Shown piece by piece: positions 1 through 10,646 of a stretch of 64,000 bases of DNA (position 1 is its first letter; each line of letters opens with the position of its first letter). This stretch comes from Trochalopteron elliotii (taxonomy: Eukaryota; Chordata; Aves; Passeriformes; Leiothrichidae): positions 4,497,752 to 4,561,751 of the forward strand of contig JANPWX010000028.1 in NCBI GenBank assembly GCA_024734555.1. The letters are read 5' to 3'. The translations under genes and the position numbers were made by a program. A model generated the notes under the pieces. It was given only the letters and a program-made list of their open reading frames with translations, was not told the DNA's origin and ran no database searches.

Positions 1-139
1 ATCCTAGATGTGTTTAAGGAAGACTGGATGTGGCACTCAGTGCCATGGTCTAGTAGACAAGGTCGTGCTCAGTCATAGGTCAGATTTGATGATCTCAAAG
101 CTCTTTTCCAACCTAGCTGATTCTGTGATTTTATGATCT
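1..139 (+). mobile_element. CR1 LINE, 3' end fragment
   Basis: The segment has the wording of a CR1 3' untranslated region: 'ggcactcagtgccatggtct' near position 33, then 'gatgatctcaaagctctttt' followed by 'ccaacctagctgattctgtg'. It finishes in a degenerate form of the attctatg-type tail that ends CR1 copies. The left part lies outside the window, so its full length is unknown. CR1 is the main non-LTR retrotransposon of birds and is usually cut short at its 5' end, as here. It encodes nothing. Confidence 0.85.
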
Positions 140-3100
140 AGAATTTTAGATCAAGAGAAAACCAAGTAATTCCACTTCATTTACACTGTACTGTTGTTGG
201 TAAAAAAATATTTGATTTTTCCCATTCAATTTAAACCTTCTCAAGAACATAAATAAAATCGAATTTTGTCAGTTCATGGTGGTGGGGCAAATACTCATCA
301 CATGGGAAAAAGCAAAGAAACTGTCTGACTGGAGTTAGGTGATTTGGGCTCACTGCTCCTTAGAGGCTGGGAAGGACATCTTCATGGGATGGTTTTTCCT
401 GGGAATATTTTCTCCTTTGTGCTTGGCCCTGGTTTCCCCATGAAGCCCTCATGCAGCACTTTCAGCAGCAGTGGCAGCCACCACAGCCCTTCCACAGCCT
501 TTTGTCTCACCTAACTTTCCCCCTGCACCCAGGAGTTGTGCCTGAGGAATGTAATATCCAGGGTGTTCCCCTATCCTGTAAAAGAGAGAATTAGTCCCCT
601 TAGATCAAACAGTGCGGATGTTATATTCTTCCTAAGCCCAGCTGCATAAGCTGAGCCATAGCTGAGGGCTGTGTCCACTGCCTCTGCTCTGTTGTGGAGA
701 CTCAAAGATAAGTGCTCAGCAGAAGGTACAGTTGTGTCAGTAGAAGTCCCAAAAAGACCCAAAATGCAGCACAACAGTTAAACTGACTTCTTTGTCAAAA
801 AGAAGAAAAAAAATAGTCCTGTGATATAAGAGCCACACAGGACTTGAGTTTACAAAATTTTGAGTATTCTACACTGAATTTGAATTTAACCCCTCATTTA
901 AATGTGAAAAGAAAATGCCACATGAAAATGATATAACACATTTTTCCTCATGATTACCTAATCATAGTCAAACGTAAAATGTGCCCTGATCTGCAGATGA
1001 CTGTGTATTTTCATCATGAATGGTTAATCAATACTTTATACTACAAAAATTTTTCCTGGTTCTCCATCATCAGTGGCCAGTGGAGTCCAATGGCAGTCCA
1101 ATTTATATGGACTGGAAGGCTCCCCTCAGGCTGAACTGAGTTCCCAGCTGTGAGAGGCAACCACAAGCTATGTAAACAAAGGGTATTGTGCTAAAGAAGA
1201 TATCCGACTCTGTATTTAGAAATTGTCAAAATAAAAAATGTACTTAGGCCAATAATAGATTAAAGTAATTCAGATGAAGGATTTATGGAAAAGTGGGTAA
1301 AGACACATTGTTAGTGTCTGATAATAAGCAAAAGATATTGCCATTTATTTGCCAAATTTCTATGGATTTTTTTAGATTCACACTTACTTCCACCTCATAT
1401 TGAATATTTTGCCTTCTGCATAGCTGTAAGATCACAGCCTTATGTTACAAATGTTACAGTTTTGTGATGTTTCTGGCATGCCTGCTTGATGCAGGATTAA
1501 CAAATTAACCATACAAACTGAATCTGTATTTACATAGCTGGCAAATGTACCATAAAATTTCAAAGAAAATCGTAAGTTGTACCATGCTCAGTTCTTCTGC
1601 TACTTATTCATGTTTTTCTTTATTTCTCCATTTAGATTATTGTTCAGAAAGCTGAGAGACATTTATATGCATTTGAAAAGGCCTGAAGCTCAGATTCCTA
1701 TTATCAAGGAGCAGCATCCACCCTTTCATTTCAGCCCCAGTGGGAAAAGAAGCTGCATGTTTTTAGCTTTGACCAAGTCATCTACTCTTGACATCTATTC
1801 TAAGTGAGGAAGCTGTAAGATCTTTTTCACAGTTAAGCAAAGCAAGTAGTGCAGATGACACATAAAACAAAGTCTGTTTCAAAGGAAAGTTGAAGATTTG
1901 CTTCTGTTTTACTACTTGGACATAAGTTCACAACATTCACCGCAGATGCATTCACAACACCAGGGTCTTTCTCAGGGGTGCATCCCACAGAGGCAGAGAG
2001 AAAACTGATGTTTTGGACAGACAGCTGATGAAGTACTGAGTGTTGGCTTCTTTCCCTGCTGTATCATCCCTGCTTCTGCACAGCTTTTCAATCACAGTTG
2101 AACCACACTACAGGATTGATCCTACAGGCAGATGATCAAAAGAATCAAGTTATTTCTATCTTTTTCCTGTTTTAGATGCCATAGACATCTTATTACTGTA
2201 TCTCAGAAAGACTTACTATAAATGTTAATTTCCATGTTCCCATGTCTTCTGACTTCTTGTGAAGTTATTCATGTTCCTGCAGAAAGTTTTTGTAGAATAC
2301 ACCAATTTCAAGAAGATAATCAGTATCTTATACAGTAAAAATTGTAATGGAAGCACCAAAAATATTTTTAATTTTACCATGTATGATTTATTCAACTGAG
2401 AACTAAGCAGCTATTTCTGGCTTAAATTAATAAAATCACTCATAATTCTTGAGACTTCCAAAGATAGCCACAGTATGACATATTATGGGGCCCAATCTTA
2501 GCACTGCGAGTGTATAGGTATTACTTTGTCCTTCTTCAGAATTCATCATTTGAATTTCTGTCTCTTCCAACTATTCCATTTCTCATGTGTTTTGGCATTA
2601 GCAGGTTTCATTAAAGCCTCTTTTTATCAAATTGTTTGGAGCCTCAAAGTAGAATTTGCCCTTTCATTAGGATTGGGTGAAAAGTAGCACTAATATAGTA
2701 GATTTCTTTTCCACATAGCAGGCAAAGGAGTTATTTTAGTTTATTCATCATAAGCATAGTGACTCTGGTGTAGAAATCAATGTATTTGCATTAATTTTAC
2801 AGCAATGATGTTAAGTATGGTGTTAATTACCAGTATATTAGTACTAGTCTTAAGAGTTTTAATTCAAGTATCAATATCTGAGTGCATTAAGGTCACACTC
2901 TATTCTCTATCTTGTGTCTCTGCTACCTTTCTTAAGGATACAGAATATTTCTGGCCCAGGAGCCCTATATCCATTCCCTATCGTATCTTTATCTCTATTG
3001 ACCCATGTACATACTATGCATGACCCAAGTTTGGAATATTAATTTCTACATAATGTTACACTTTGTACATGGGTATATTCTTATAGAGAATAAAATTTAT

Positions 3101-3824
3101 CATCCACTCATACTCTTACATAATTATAAATTGTCAAAAAATTTTGAAAAGTACATATAATAAAACTACTTGGTGCAGTGCTTTGGAATAATGTCAAGAA
3201 ATACCAGAGAATCAAGGGGACAGACTCACAAAGACAGACCATTATGTAGAAGTCATGCCATTTCCTTCTTGTTTATAACAAGATAAAATCAGGCTACTTT
3301 GTCCTACACATAAGAAATAAAATAAAATTTACAAAAAGAAAAGCTCTGAAAGGAACATTGAGTCTATTTTCCAGCTGTTTCAGATCAGCCTTCTCAGATG
3401 ACAGAAAAATGACTGCTTTAAAGAAAAGCCTTCATTTAAATATAATACAGTTTTTGTCAGAGGCAACAAATACATCCTGATTGCATTTCTGGTTGGATTG
3501 GCAACATGTTATTGGCAGACCTGAACTTTAACCTGCGGTTGCTAACGTCTATTAGCAAAAGCAGCTTAAGCTGGAGGTCACTCCCTGGATTTAGCTGACT
3601 GACCAAACACTGTGTGATTTACCTTATTAGGAAAGACATCTGACAGCAGCAGCCCCATCTCATTCCAGATGAGAGCCTTTCACCACTGAGCAGCTTATGG
3701 AAATTACAGTACAGAATTTAAAAAGATGGGCATTCCATTTCCAGTGTAAATGTCATTGCTTTATTTTAATTGCATCTTGGAAGAACAGCTTTACAGGGAT
3801 AGTGCAAAGGCCTTTTTCCTCCTG

Positions 3825-3860
3825 TATTTAACTTATATTTAACTTATATTTAACTTATAT
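3825..3860. repeat. 11-bp tandem repeat, about 3.3 copies
   Basis: The unit 'tatttaactta' occurs three times head to tail without mismatch (3825-3835, 3836-3846, 3847-3857), followed by 'tat' of a fourth. It is a small minisatellite in AT-rich DNA. No function is implied. Confidence 0.9.
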
Positions 3861-4306
3861 ATCTTCACACTTACATTAAGAAACAAAGATATAAGTACAA
3901 CAGGTTTAAAATTATTTATGCTGGTTCAAATTTTATGAGACCAATCTTTGGTTCTTTACTTGGGACATACATACTTGGGACATGTCTAAAGTCTGATTGC
4001 AGAGCATGAGCAAAGACTGCTTCTCTCAAAGAAAAATCCAGTTGTCACAATGTTCTGCTATACAGAGAACTTGAATAAAAATATATTCACAGTCAATAAC
4101 CACCTTATACAAAGTCCCAGCATAAAAAAGTGAGGTAAATATTGAGTAAGGTGTTTCAGTAGTAGAATTTCATCACAGAAACATAAAGGTAAACGTCACA
4201 AGGTTAAACATTAGAAGATTTTCTAGACAGATGAGAAAAAAAATCTTTCTTTAAGGACTTACATTTTTTTTTATTTGAACTGGGGATGAAACCCAACTTA
4301 AGCTAT

Positions 4307-4311
4307 TGGAT
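4307..4311. repeat. Target site duplication, left copy (TGGAT)
   Basis: TGGAT directly precedes the LTR and is repeated exactly at 5011-5015 directly after it. The match can be stretched to 6 bp (TGGATT) only if the LTR is allowed to begin GT instead of TG, so 5 bp is the better reading. Confidence 0.8.
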
Positions 4312-4545
4312 TGTAAGAGACGGTCTGAAGATCCCTCATCTGCCTCACGACCATCGTCAAGGACAGAGACTGAAACCGCTAAAAGGACTCTAAAACCCCA
4401 ACACAGGACTTCTGGCCTGGCTGAGGTGGGATGTTTGCCAAGTGTTGCCTGCAGGTGTGTTCAATGGAAAAACCCGGCACGCATTTCCATCGGAACATCA
4501 GAACCTGAGCAGAAACAATGGGCAAGTCACGGTGAATTGACTGCA

Positions 4546-4644
4546 CTTGCTGATGGCCGTACCTGCTCTTGTGAACACTGTGCTTGCTGACGGCTGACCT
4601 GTTCTTGTTAACACTGTGCTTGCTGACGGCTGACCTGTTCTCGG
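4546..4644 (+). repeat. 36-bp tandem repeat inside the LTR U3
   Basis: There are two full units and one partial: 4546-4582 (37 bp, several mismatches), 4583-4618 (36 bp) and 4619-4644 (partial). Each begins 'cttgctga', and the full ones end 'aacactgtg'. The second and third are nearly identical where they overlap; the first has diverged. Repeats at this place, upstream of the TATA-like box, are typical of LTR enhancer duplications. That role is inferred from position only. Confidence 0.8.
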
Positions 4645-4715
4645 TTCTCTCACGACGAACACACCGTCATGATTTCCCCACCTTTTGGCCAACAGCCTGT
4701 CGCTTTGGAAAGGAC

Positions 4716-4721
4716 TATAAG
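4716..4721 (+). promoter_or_regulatory. TATA-like box of the LTR
   Basis: TATAAG lies in 'aggactataaggacccc', about 180 bp upstream of the AATAAA signal. The spacing gives a plausible U3/R layout. Whether the promoter is active cannot be told from sequence. Confidence 0.5.
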
Positions 4722-4895
4722 GACCCCTAAGTTAACCAAAGACTTTGTGATCACCCCACGGAAGAAGACGGATCTATTGGCTGGGCCACGAGGACTTCGT
4801 CTCTCCGTTGGTAGCTATTACCCACCCCTTCTTTCTCTTTTCTCGCTGTCCTTTGTTTCCCTTCAAATCCTTCTATCGCATTTGATGTTGGCACT

Positions 4896-4901
4896 AATAA
4901 A
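4896..4901 (+). terminator. Polyadenylation signal of the LTR
   Basis: AATAAA lies in 'gcactaataaaagtgcattt'. It is the expected R-region signal of a retroviral LTR and supports the + orientation. Confidence 0.6.
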
Positions 4902-5010
4902 AGTGCATTTGCTTTGATGAATACTGAAATCCCCTCTGTGTTGTTTTTTGCACTCTGAGATCCTTAAAATGAACCATCACGAACCCCGCTTGTATTAGCG
5001 GATCGTGACA

Positions 5011-5015
5011 TGGAT
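5011..5015. repeat. Target site duplication, right copy (TGGAT)
   Basis: This is an exact copy of 4307-4311. Together the two copies define both LTR boundaries. Confidence 0.8.
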
Positions 5016-5017
5016 TC

Positions 5018-5367
5018 ATGGCACCCGAGATTCCTTCACAAGGGAAAGTAGAGGGGATAACACTGATCTCTTCTCTGTGGTTCTCAGTGGTAGAACCCGA
5101 GGGTACGGCCTGAAGTTGCGTAAGGGGAGGCTTAGGCTGCAAATCATTAAAAGATTCTTCACCCAGAGGGTGTTTGGGCACTACAACAGGCTCCCCAGGG
5201 AAATGGTCACAGCACCAGCCTGACAGAGTTCAAGAAGCATTTGGGCAGTGCTGTCAGGTACATGGTGTGACTCTTGGGGTCTCCTGTGCAGGGCCAGGAG
5301 CTGGACTGGATGCATCCTGTGGATCCCTTCCAACTCAGGATATTCTATGATTCCATTATTCTATGGT
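5018..5367 (+). mobile_element. CR1 LINE, 5'-truncated 3' end
   Basis: The segment follows the CR1 consensus for the last codons of ORF2 and the 3' UTR: 'cagagggtgtttgggcacta', then 'aacaggctccccagggaaat', 'cagggccaggagctggactg' and 'cccttccaactcaggatatt'. It ends in the attctatgattc-type tail. Reading frames are broken. It begins within a few bases of the target duplication of the preceding LTR; the exact 5' limit is uncertain by about 15 bases. Confidence 0.9.
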
Positions 5368-6133
5368 TTCTGATGGATTTGGGGAAGATTCTGAAGTGGG
5401 TTTTACCATCCTGAAACCCTGTCAAATCCGGGTTTGCTACTCAGCCCTTGGTTTAACATAGAAACATGATTTTGCATCCTATTGCAGAGAGTGCTTTAAA
5501 CATGTTTCTGAGGAAATCAGAGAATATTATTTTCCTGTGTCACTGAGATAACTCCATAGTACGAGGTTTTTCTGCTCCTCATAAAACCAAGGACAAAACA
5601 GGAGAGAAAAAGAGGCACCTGTCCAGGTGCTGACATGAAGTGGATTTCAGGGATATTTTGCACATTCAGCTTTCAGAAAGGGCTCAACCTCCTTGTAAAA
5701 TGAAGATGAAAGAAAATTAAGAGGGATACATGCTCAGAACAAGCTAGGATTTTACACTGTGCCTGTGATAGGAAAGGTGTTAGAATTCCTGTTGGAATGT
5801 GGGAAAGGCAGCTATTTATGAAGGAGAAAGAGCTCTGCAAGGAAATATGATCCCAAATGTGAAGGTTACTGCTCTGAACTCCCATCCAATTTCAGTTAAT
5901 AAATGTGTTACCTAAATAAACCCCATCCCTCCATCTTATTTTCTTCTTTCATGTCCAGGACAACAGGGCCTATGTGGTGGGCACAGCACAAATTTAAATC
6001 TGCTTTTCATACAGTACTTAAAAAATTCACAAACTTTTTGCTCTAAAGGACAAGTCCTGTACTGAATATTTTGGAAGGCAGTAATACTGTCAAATTTAAT
6101 AACCAGAATTTAGAAATAGCTGTTTCTACTCAG

Positions 6134-6157
6134 AAAAAAAAAAAAAAAAAAAAAAAA
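6134..6157. repeat. Poly-A tract, 24 A
   Basis: An uninterrupted run of 24 A follows 'tactcag'. It could be the tail of an old retrocopy, but no recognisable gene sequence or flanking duplication was seen upstream, so only the homopolymer is claimed. Confidence 0.9.
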
Positions 6158-7062
6158 GGGTATAGAACAATAAGGTTTTTTGCACTCATAGATAATAAAG
6201 CAGAATTTTAAGGCCATGAACCCTAAATATGGGAAAGGGCCTGTTTCTTTTCTGTGATGCCCCTCAGCCAAGCAATGATTAAGTTGGTGCAGTATTACCT
6301 TTTCAGCATGAATCTTATATGGCTTTTAAGAAAAGAGAGGAAAGGAGCAGCAGAGGAGATAAATATTATGATCACCAAACTGCCTGACCTGCCCTTTTGG
6401 GGGGTGACAGCCTTAGGAAAGCATTGCTGTTCATCTGCTGCACAGGCGCCAACATTGATCCTGTGAGTGCAGTTCCTTCTCATTATCCCATGAACCACAT
6501 CAGGTGTTTTCTGTCTTCTGCCCCAAAGTTTCCTCTTCAGCTGCTATCCTGCAACTGAAGATTGCCTTGAGTCTTCCTGCAAGTCTTCAGCAGACTCAGC
6601 ATTCCAGCACCATTTGCCTCATTGAGACCCAGACTATCACAGTCCCACTGTGGGTGATCCAGTTTCCCCATCATGCAACTTTAGAGCTCAAAATGCTGAA
6701 TCTGTAGAAGCTCAGATGTCCACATGGGCTGTGTCTTGTGTGGCAGAACCCTGCAGTCATCAGCAACTTCAGTAGCTTTCTGCTCAGCTGCTGAGCCACA
6801 AGGCTGGCCACCGCATCATTCCTGCATTCCCACTAGCGCGAGGAGTTATAATGACCGCTCCTCCAGGATTTCAGAAACTCTCAACTCCTTTTTAAAGAAC
6901 TATAAAATATATATGTTTATTTATTGTATCTTCTGGTGAAAAGGTAGGATGCATTTTAGCTTATATTTCATTACAAAATTTTTGGCTTACAAAACTAAGT
7001 TCACTTCCCTGCCCTACCCTGGTTTTTTTGTTTTCTTTCATCCTCACTTTTTTTAGGTTTTC

Positions 7063-7078
7063 TTTTTTTTTTTTTTTT
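7063..7078. repeat. T-rich low-complexity tract ending in T16
   Basis: A T-rich stretch (about 7022-7078) ends in 16 consecutive T. It has no other notable property. Confidence 0.8.
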
Positions 7079-10000
7079 GGCAGGAAAGCTCAGATCATGT
7101 TGAACTCAAAGGATGAAAACCACAAGAATGCAAGAAAATCATGACAATCTTTGCTTAAATCTTAACTGTATGGTGCCAAAAAATATTTGCTCCTGGTATT
7201 TATTCCCAATTGTCAAAATCATTACAAATAGCAGTCCATCTGAAACACATGGATTTAGTCACTGGCAGAGAGCAAAGCAAGAGCCTTGCAAGCTGTTTGA
7301 AGCACATGACATCAACACTGAAGGTTATTCCCTTACATTGCCTCAAAAATTATTTATATTCATTGCTTCTTCAAAGAAAAAAGATGCTGATAAACTGAAC
7401 AATTAGCTGACCTGCTATGCAAACAGTATGAGTGACTCATTTAAACTAACAGCCAGTCTGCACTGACTGGTTTTTTTGTCAGTAGTCAACAAGAGATGAA
7501 ACTGAAGTGAAATTGATTGAAGACAAATATTGATCACTCTGCCTTACACCACTATCTGCCCTGGAATGTCACAGTTATAGAGGTCATTAAATACCTGCTT
7601 GTTCTTTTTTGTTGTTTCCTCTGAATCAGAAATTGAGATAAAGCCGAAACAAAATATTGTACTTCAGGACTGTGACAATTTTTAACATTGAGAAGGAACT
7701 CACATCTATGGTTTATTGCAAAACATTCCCAGACCATTCACATAATAATGCCAAGTGAGTGAAATTTCCAAACCAGCCCCATGTAAGTGTGTCTGTCTCT
7801 GGTTTCTGAGTAGACCTTTCTGATTAGTGCAGAGGGAACAAGCCCATCTTTACTTTTTATTTTGAGCAAGGCTAGGTTGCCAGCATGTGGCATGACTTGT
7901 GTCCCTGTTGAACTTGGTGGCAGGGACATGTCTCAGGAATGTGGCTTAGCATGGGGAGCCCATCAGTCCAAACACCTTGAGTTTTAATTCTTGAACTGAA
8001 TAACCCAATATTCAGCAACAGAAAAACACTTAAAAAAGGCATTTATATTTAAGCACATATATGAGCCTCAGAGCCTTGAACTAACTTATTTGTGTTGGTG
8101 CAGATAAGTATTTGCCTAAAAGCTTGCTCCAAAGACATGGATTTAGAAACATTAGCTGTGCAGGCATTGTAATAACAGAGTTCTTGAATCCTATCTGATT
8201 GCCTCCAGAGCTTTACTATTTTGCGTGCCAGCCTTTAGTGTTTGAGTAATCCCAGCACGTGGTTTCTATAAGTTATGCAGAGAAGCTTTACTGCATGGCA
8301 TAGCAATTTTTTTTTCCACACTAGGCAAACAGCTGAGAAAGGATGACCCCCCACTTTACTTTTGCATGAACTTTTGATATGAGCCTGGATCTCCAAAACA
8401 ACAAAGAATTCTAAATATAATGAAAAAAAATGCTTTCTGCATTTCCTTTTACCCTTTCTGTACTGTTCTGAAAAGGATATTCTTTCAATAAAAAACTACA
8501 GTTTTCCAGTATGAAAATACTGCCACAGCAATTAAGTAGATTTACAGTGTCATGTATTCTCAGGACCATAAGAAAAAATTGATTTCTCCCTTCAATTGTC
8601 TGGTTTTGCTCAATTAGGATTTGAAATATATAGTCACAGAATTTTTTGGGAATTTTTTTACTGTGTTTATCCTGCAAACCGAAAATGCTGAAAAATTCTA
8701 AAGAAGAAAAATTTGAAGAGAGTAGAAGTACTAATCTCAAATCGCTTCTCAAACCAAAATGTGATATGGCAAAAGACAAAATACAACATTATTAATTATG
8801 ACTGCATCAGGCAAAAACAAATCAGATGTGGTTTTTTTGTTTCGGCAAATTTTTTTTGCTAGTGATCATATATCATATATTTTGCTTAATTTAAAATAAT
8901 GCTTGTAAATTCATTTCAGGTTTCAGGTTTCTTGACTCACTAATTCAATTCAGTTGCATGATTTCTAATGAAGTTTGACTAATCAATCATATACTACTCC
9001 TTCTGCTTTTTGAGTTAATAGGTAAGAACACTTTAAATAAAAAGGAAGTTGTAAAAATTATTTCTGAGAAAAAATTTCATGTGACATAATTATGTGTGAA
9101 AAAATCATATTCTTATTAATAGCTTCATAATTATGTGAACACTCATGATCAAATTATGGACTATTGAAAATATGCAGCAATATTTCCATGTAGAGTCACA
9201 TAAATAGCCCCTTTTTATAGTCAGTGACATTAAAATAGTTTGATCTCCTGGATAGCTCTATTGCAGTAAATCAATATTGCTTGACTGTCTAAAAATGCCA
9301 TCAAGTTATATTAAACATGAAAAAATCAGTAAGAAAAGAAAAAAATTAAAAATCTACACGGGCTAGCGCTTATGCTTCTTTATTTTGCTGCCACTTAAAT
9401 TTGAAATGGCAATGTTTCATTAATAACATTTTAGATCATGTATAATCATCAAGGGGTATTTGTGTTTTCCCAGCAGAACACTCTGTAACTTGGAAACAGT
9501 ACATGGTCTGTGAATAGACGGTGAAAACCAAGCACTTCATTCATGGTTTGCCCAAAGCAGAAACCAAAAACAGGAGTCGGGTTTACTTGCAAGGAGATGC
9601 TGCAGACCTTTTAGGTCTCCATTTTGAGCTAGTACACTGCCTAAAAGTCAGCCACACAAGCAAAATTTAGGCAAAACTTCTGTGACACCACCTAGAAAAA
9701 TTACTATTTTGTCTCTTCAGAGAAGGGCTTCTATTCTTTTTGAATTCTCCCAGAAATAAATATGTAGCTAGGGCAGCACAGGAAGATGGAATGCCAATGG
9801 CAAAGAAATAAAAGTCAGAAATCCGAAATACTGAGAGGCTCACTACCCTCATTCTCAAGAAGAATGCCGAAACATAAAAGTAGTTGGTGACCTCCCCCTG
9901 CTGGCAGTGGAGAGACCCAGTTGCCTCCCAGCTCTGGTAACAGCTGTCCAAATTGTTATTGACAGCCAGAGGGGATACATCTGGGCTCCTGGTACACATC

Positions 10001-10611
10001 TTCCTTCATGCAGAGATCAATGCACAGCCCAGATTGAACCTGAGCAGACCACAAGTGACTACAGTGCTCTAGCAGCGGCAAGTGTTGCTCTCATCAACCC
10101 TCCCACGAAAAAAAACAGGGTTCACACAGGGACAAGCAAAGCCTGGGGGTAAATATGGCCATGTCAGTAATGTCAGCAGCAGGCTTTTGCTTTCCTTCAT
10201 CTCAGGATGATATTCTGCAGCTACTGAGGGAGGATGGGCTCCCCTGGAAAAAAGACGAAGAAGAGTATCTTTGCACAATTGTGAATGCAAAGAATGTTTT
10301 CAATTAGGATTGAGGGGATAGGGAAAAAATTCCTCCAGATAAGAATAAACAGGAGAGAAGTTTAAAAGGTAGTGGGATAAAGTTTTGTACAAAAAGGTCA
10401 AAAGAAAAACTGGTTGTTCATCAGCTGGAAATCAGAAATGCCTTTATTCCAGTGCAAGAGACACAGGGACTAAATTTCAGAAGAAGAAAGTCCTGATGTA
10501 TAACTCAAAGCAGGATTTAATTGACAGAGAAAGTTTAATAGTTTTGGTTTTTATGTCAGGAATACTAATGTGAAAATAAAAAACCTAATTTCTCCAAACA
10601 TGCTTGTTGGT

Positions 10612-10646
10612 TACTAACAGTTTAAGAAGTAAACTAACAGTTTAAG
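10612..10646. repeat. 14-bp direct repeat, 21-bp period
   Basis: 'actaacagtttaag' occurs at 10612-10625 and again at 10633-10646. It is a small local duplication. Confidence 0.8.

Larger units (their letters stand above)
140..4311. other. AT-rich non-coding DNA, no gene seen
   Basis: No recognisable coding sequence lies here. Open frames are under 80 codons, unrecognised and without coding-like composition. The stretch holds an 11-bp tandem repeat (3825-3860), a 10-bp inverted repeat (3001-3010 with 3065-3074), and a segment of more even composition at about 3470-3780 that could be a conserved non-coding element. Nothing else stands out. Confidence 0.7.
4312..5010 (+). mobile_element. Solo LTR of an endogenous retrovirus
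   Basis: This 699-bp block starts TGTAAGAGACGG and ends GGATCGTGACA, the TG...CA ends of a retroviral LTR. It is flanked by a perfect 5-bp direct repeat TGGAT (4307-4311 and 5011-5015), as integration leaves behind. Inside are a TATA-like box (TATAAG, 4716-4721) and a polyadenylation signal AATAAA (4896-4901) in the right order, giving the + orientation. CpG is far denser than in the surrounding DNA. The left part holds a 36-bp tandem repeat. No internal retroviral genes adjoin, so recombination between two LTRs has probably removed them. A 5-bp duplication fits an ERVL-type or gammaretrovirus-like element, but the family was not identified. The short open frames inside are not genes. Confidence 0.85.

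Noticed and set aside
3001..3074. 10-bp inverted repeat (acccatgtac / gtacatgggt) as a hairpin RNA
   Set aside because: The loop is 54 bp and the arms are short; such pairs are expected by chance.
3921..3945. tRNA-like B box ('ggttcaaatttta')
   Set aside because: It lacks the rest of the B-box consensus, and no matching A box or cloverleaf was found.
4306..4917. Frames of 64 to 94 codons on both strands
   Set aside because: They lie inside the solo LTR, which carries no gene.
6134..6157. A24 run as the tail of a processed pseudogene
   Set aside because: No recognisable coding sequence upstream and no flanking duplication were seen.
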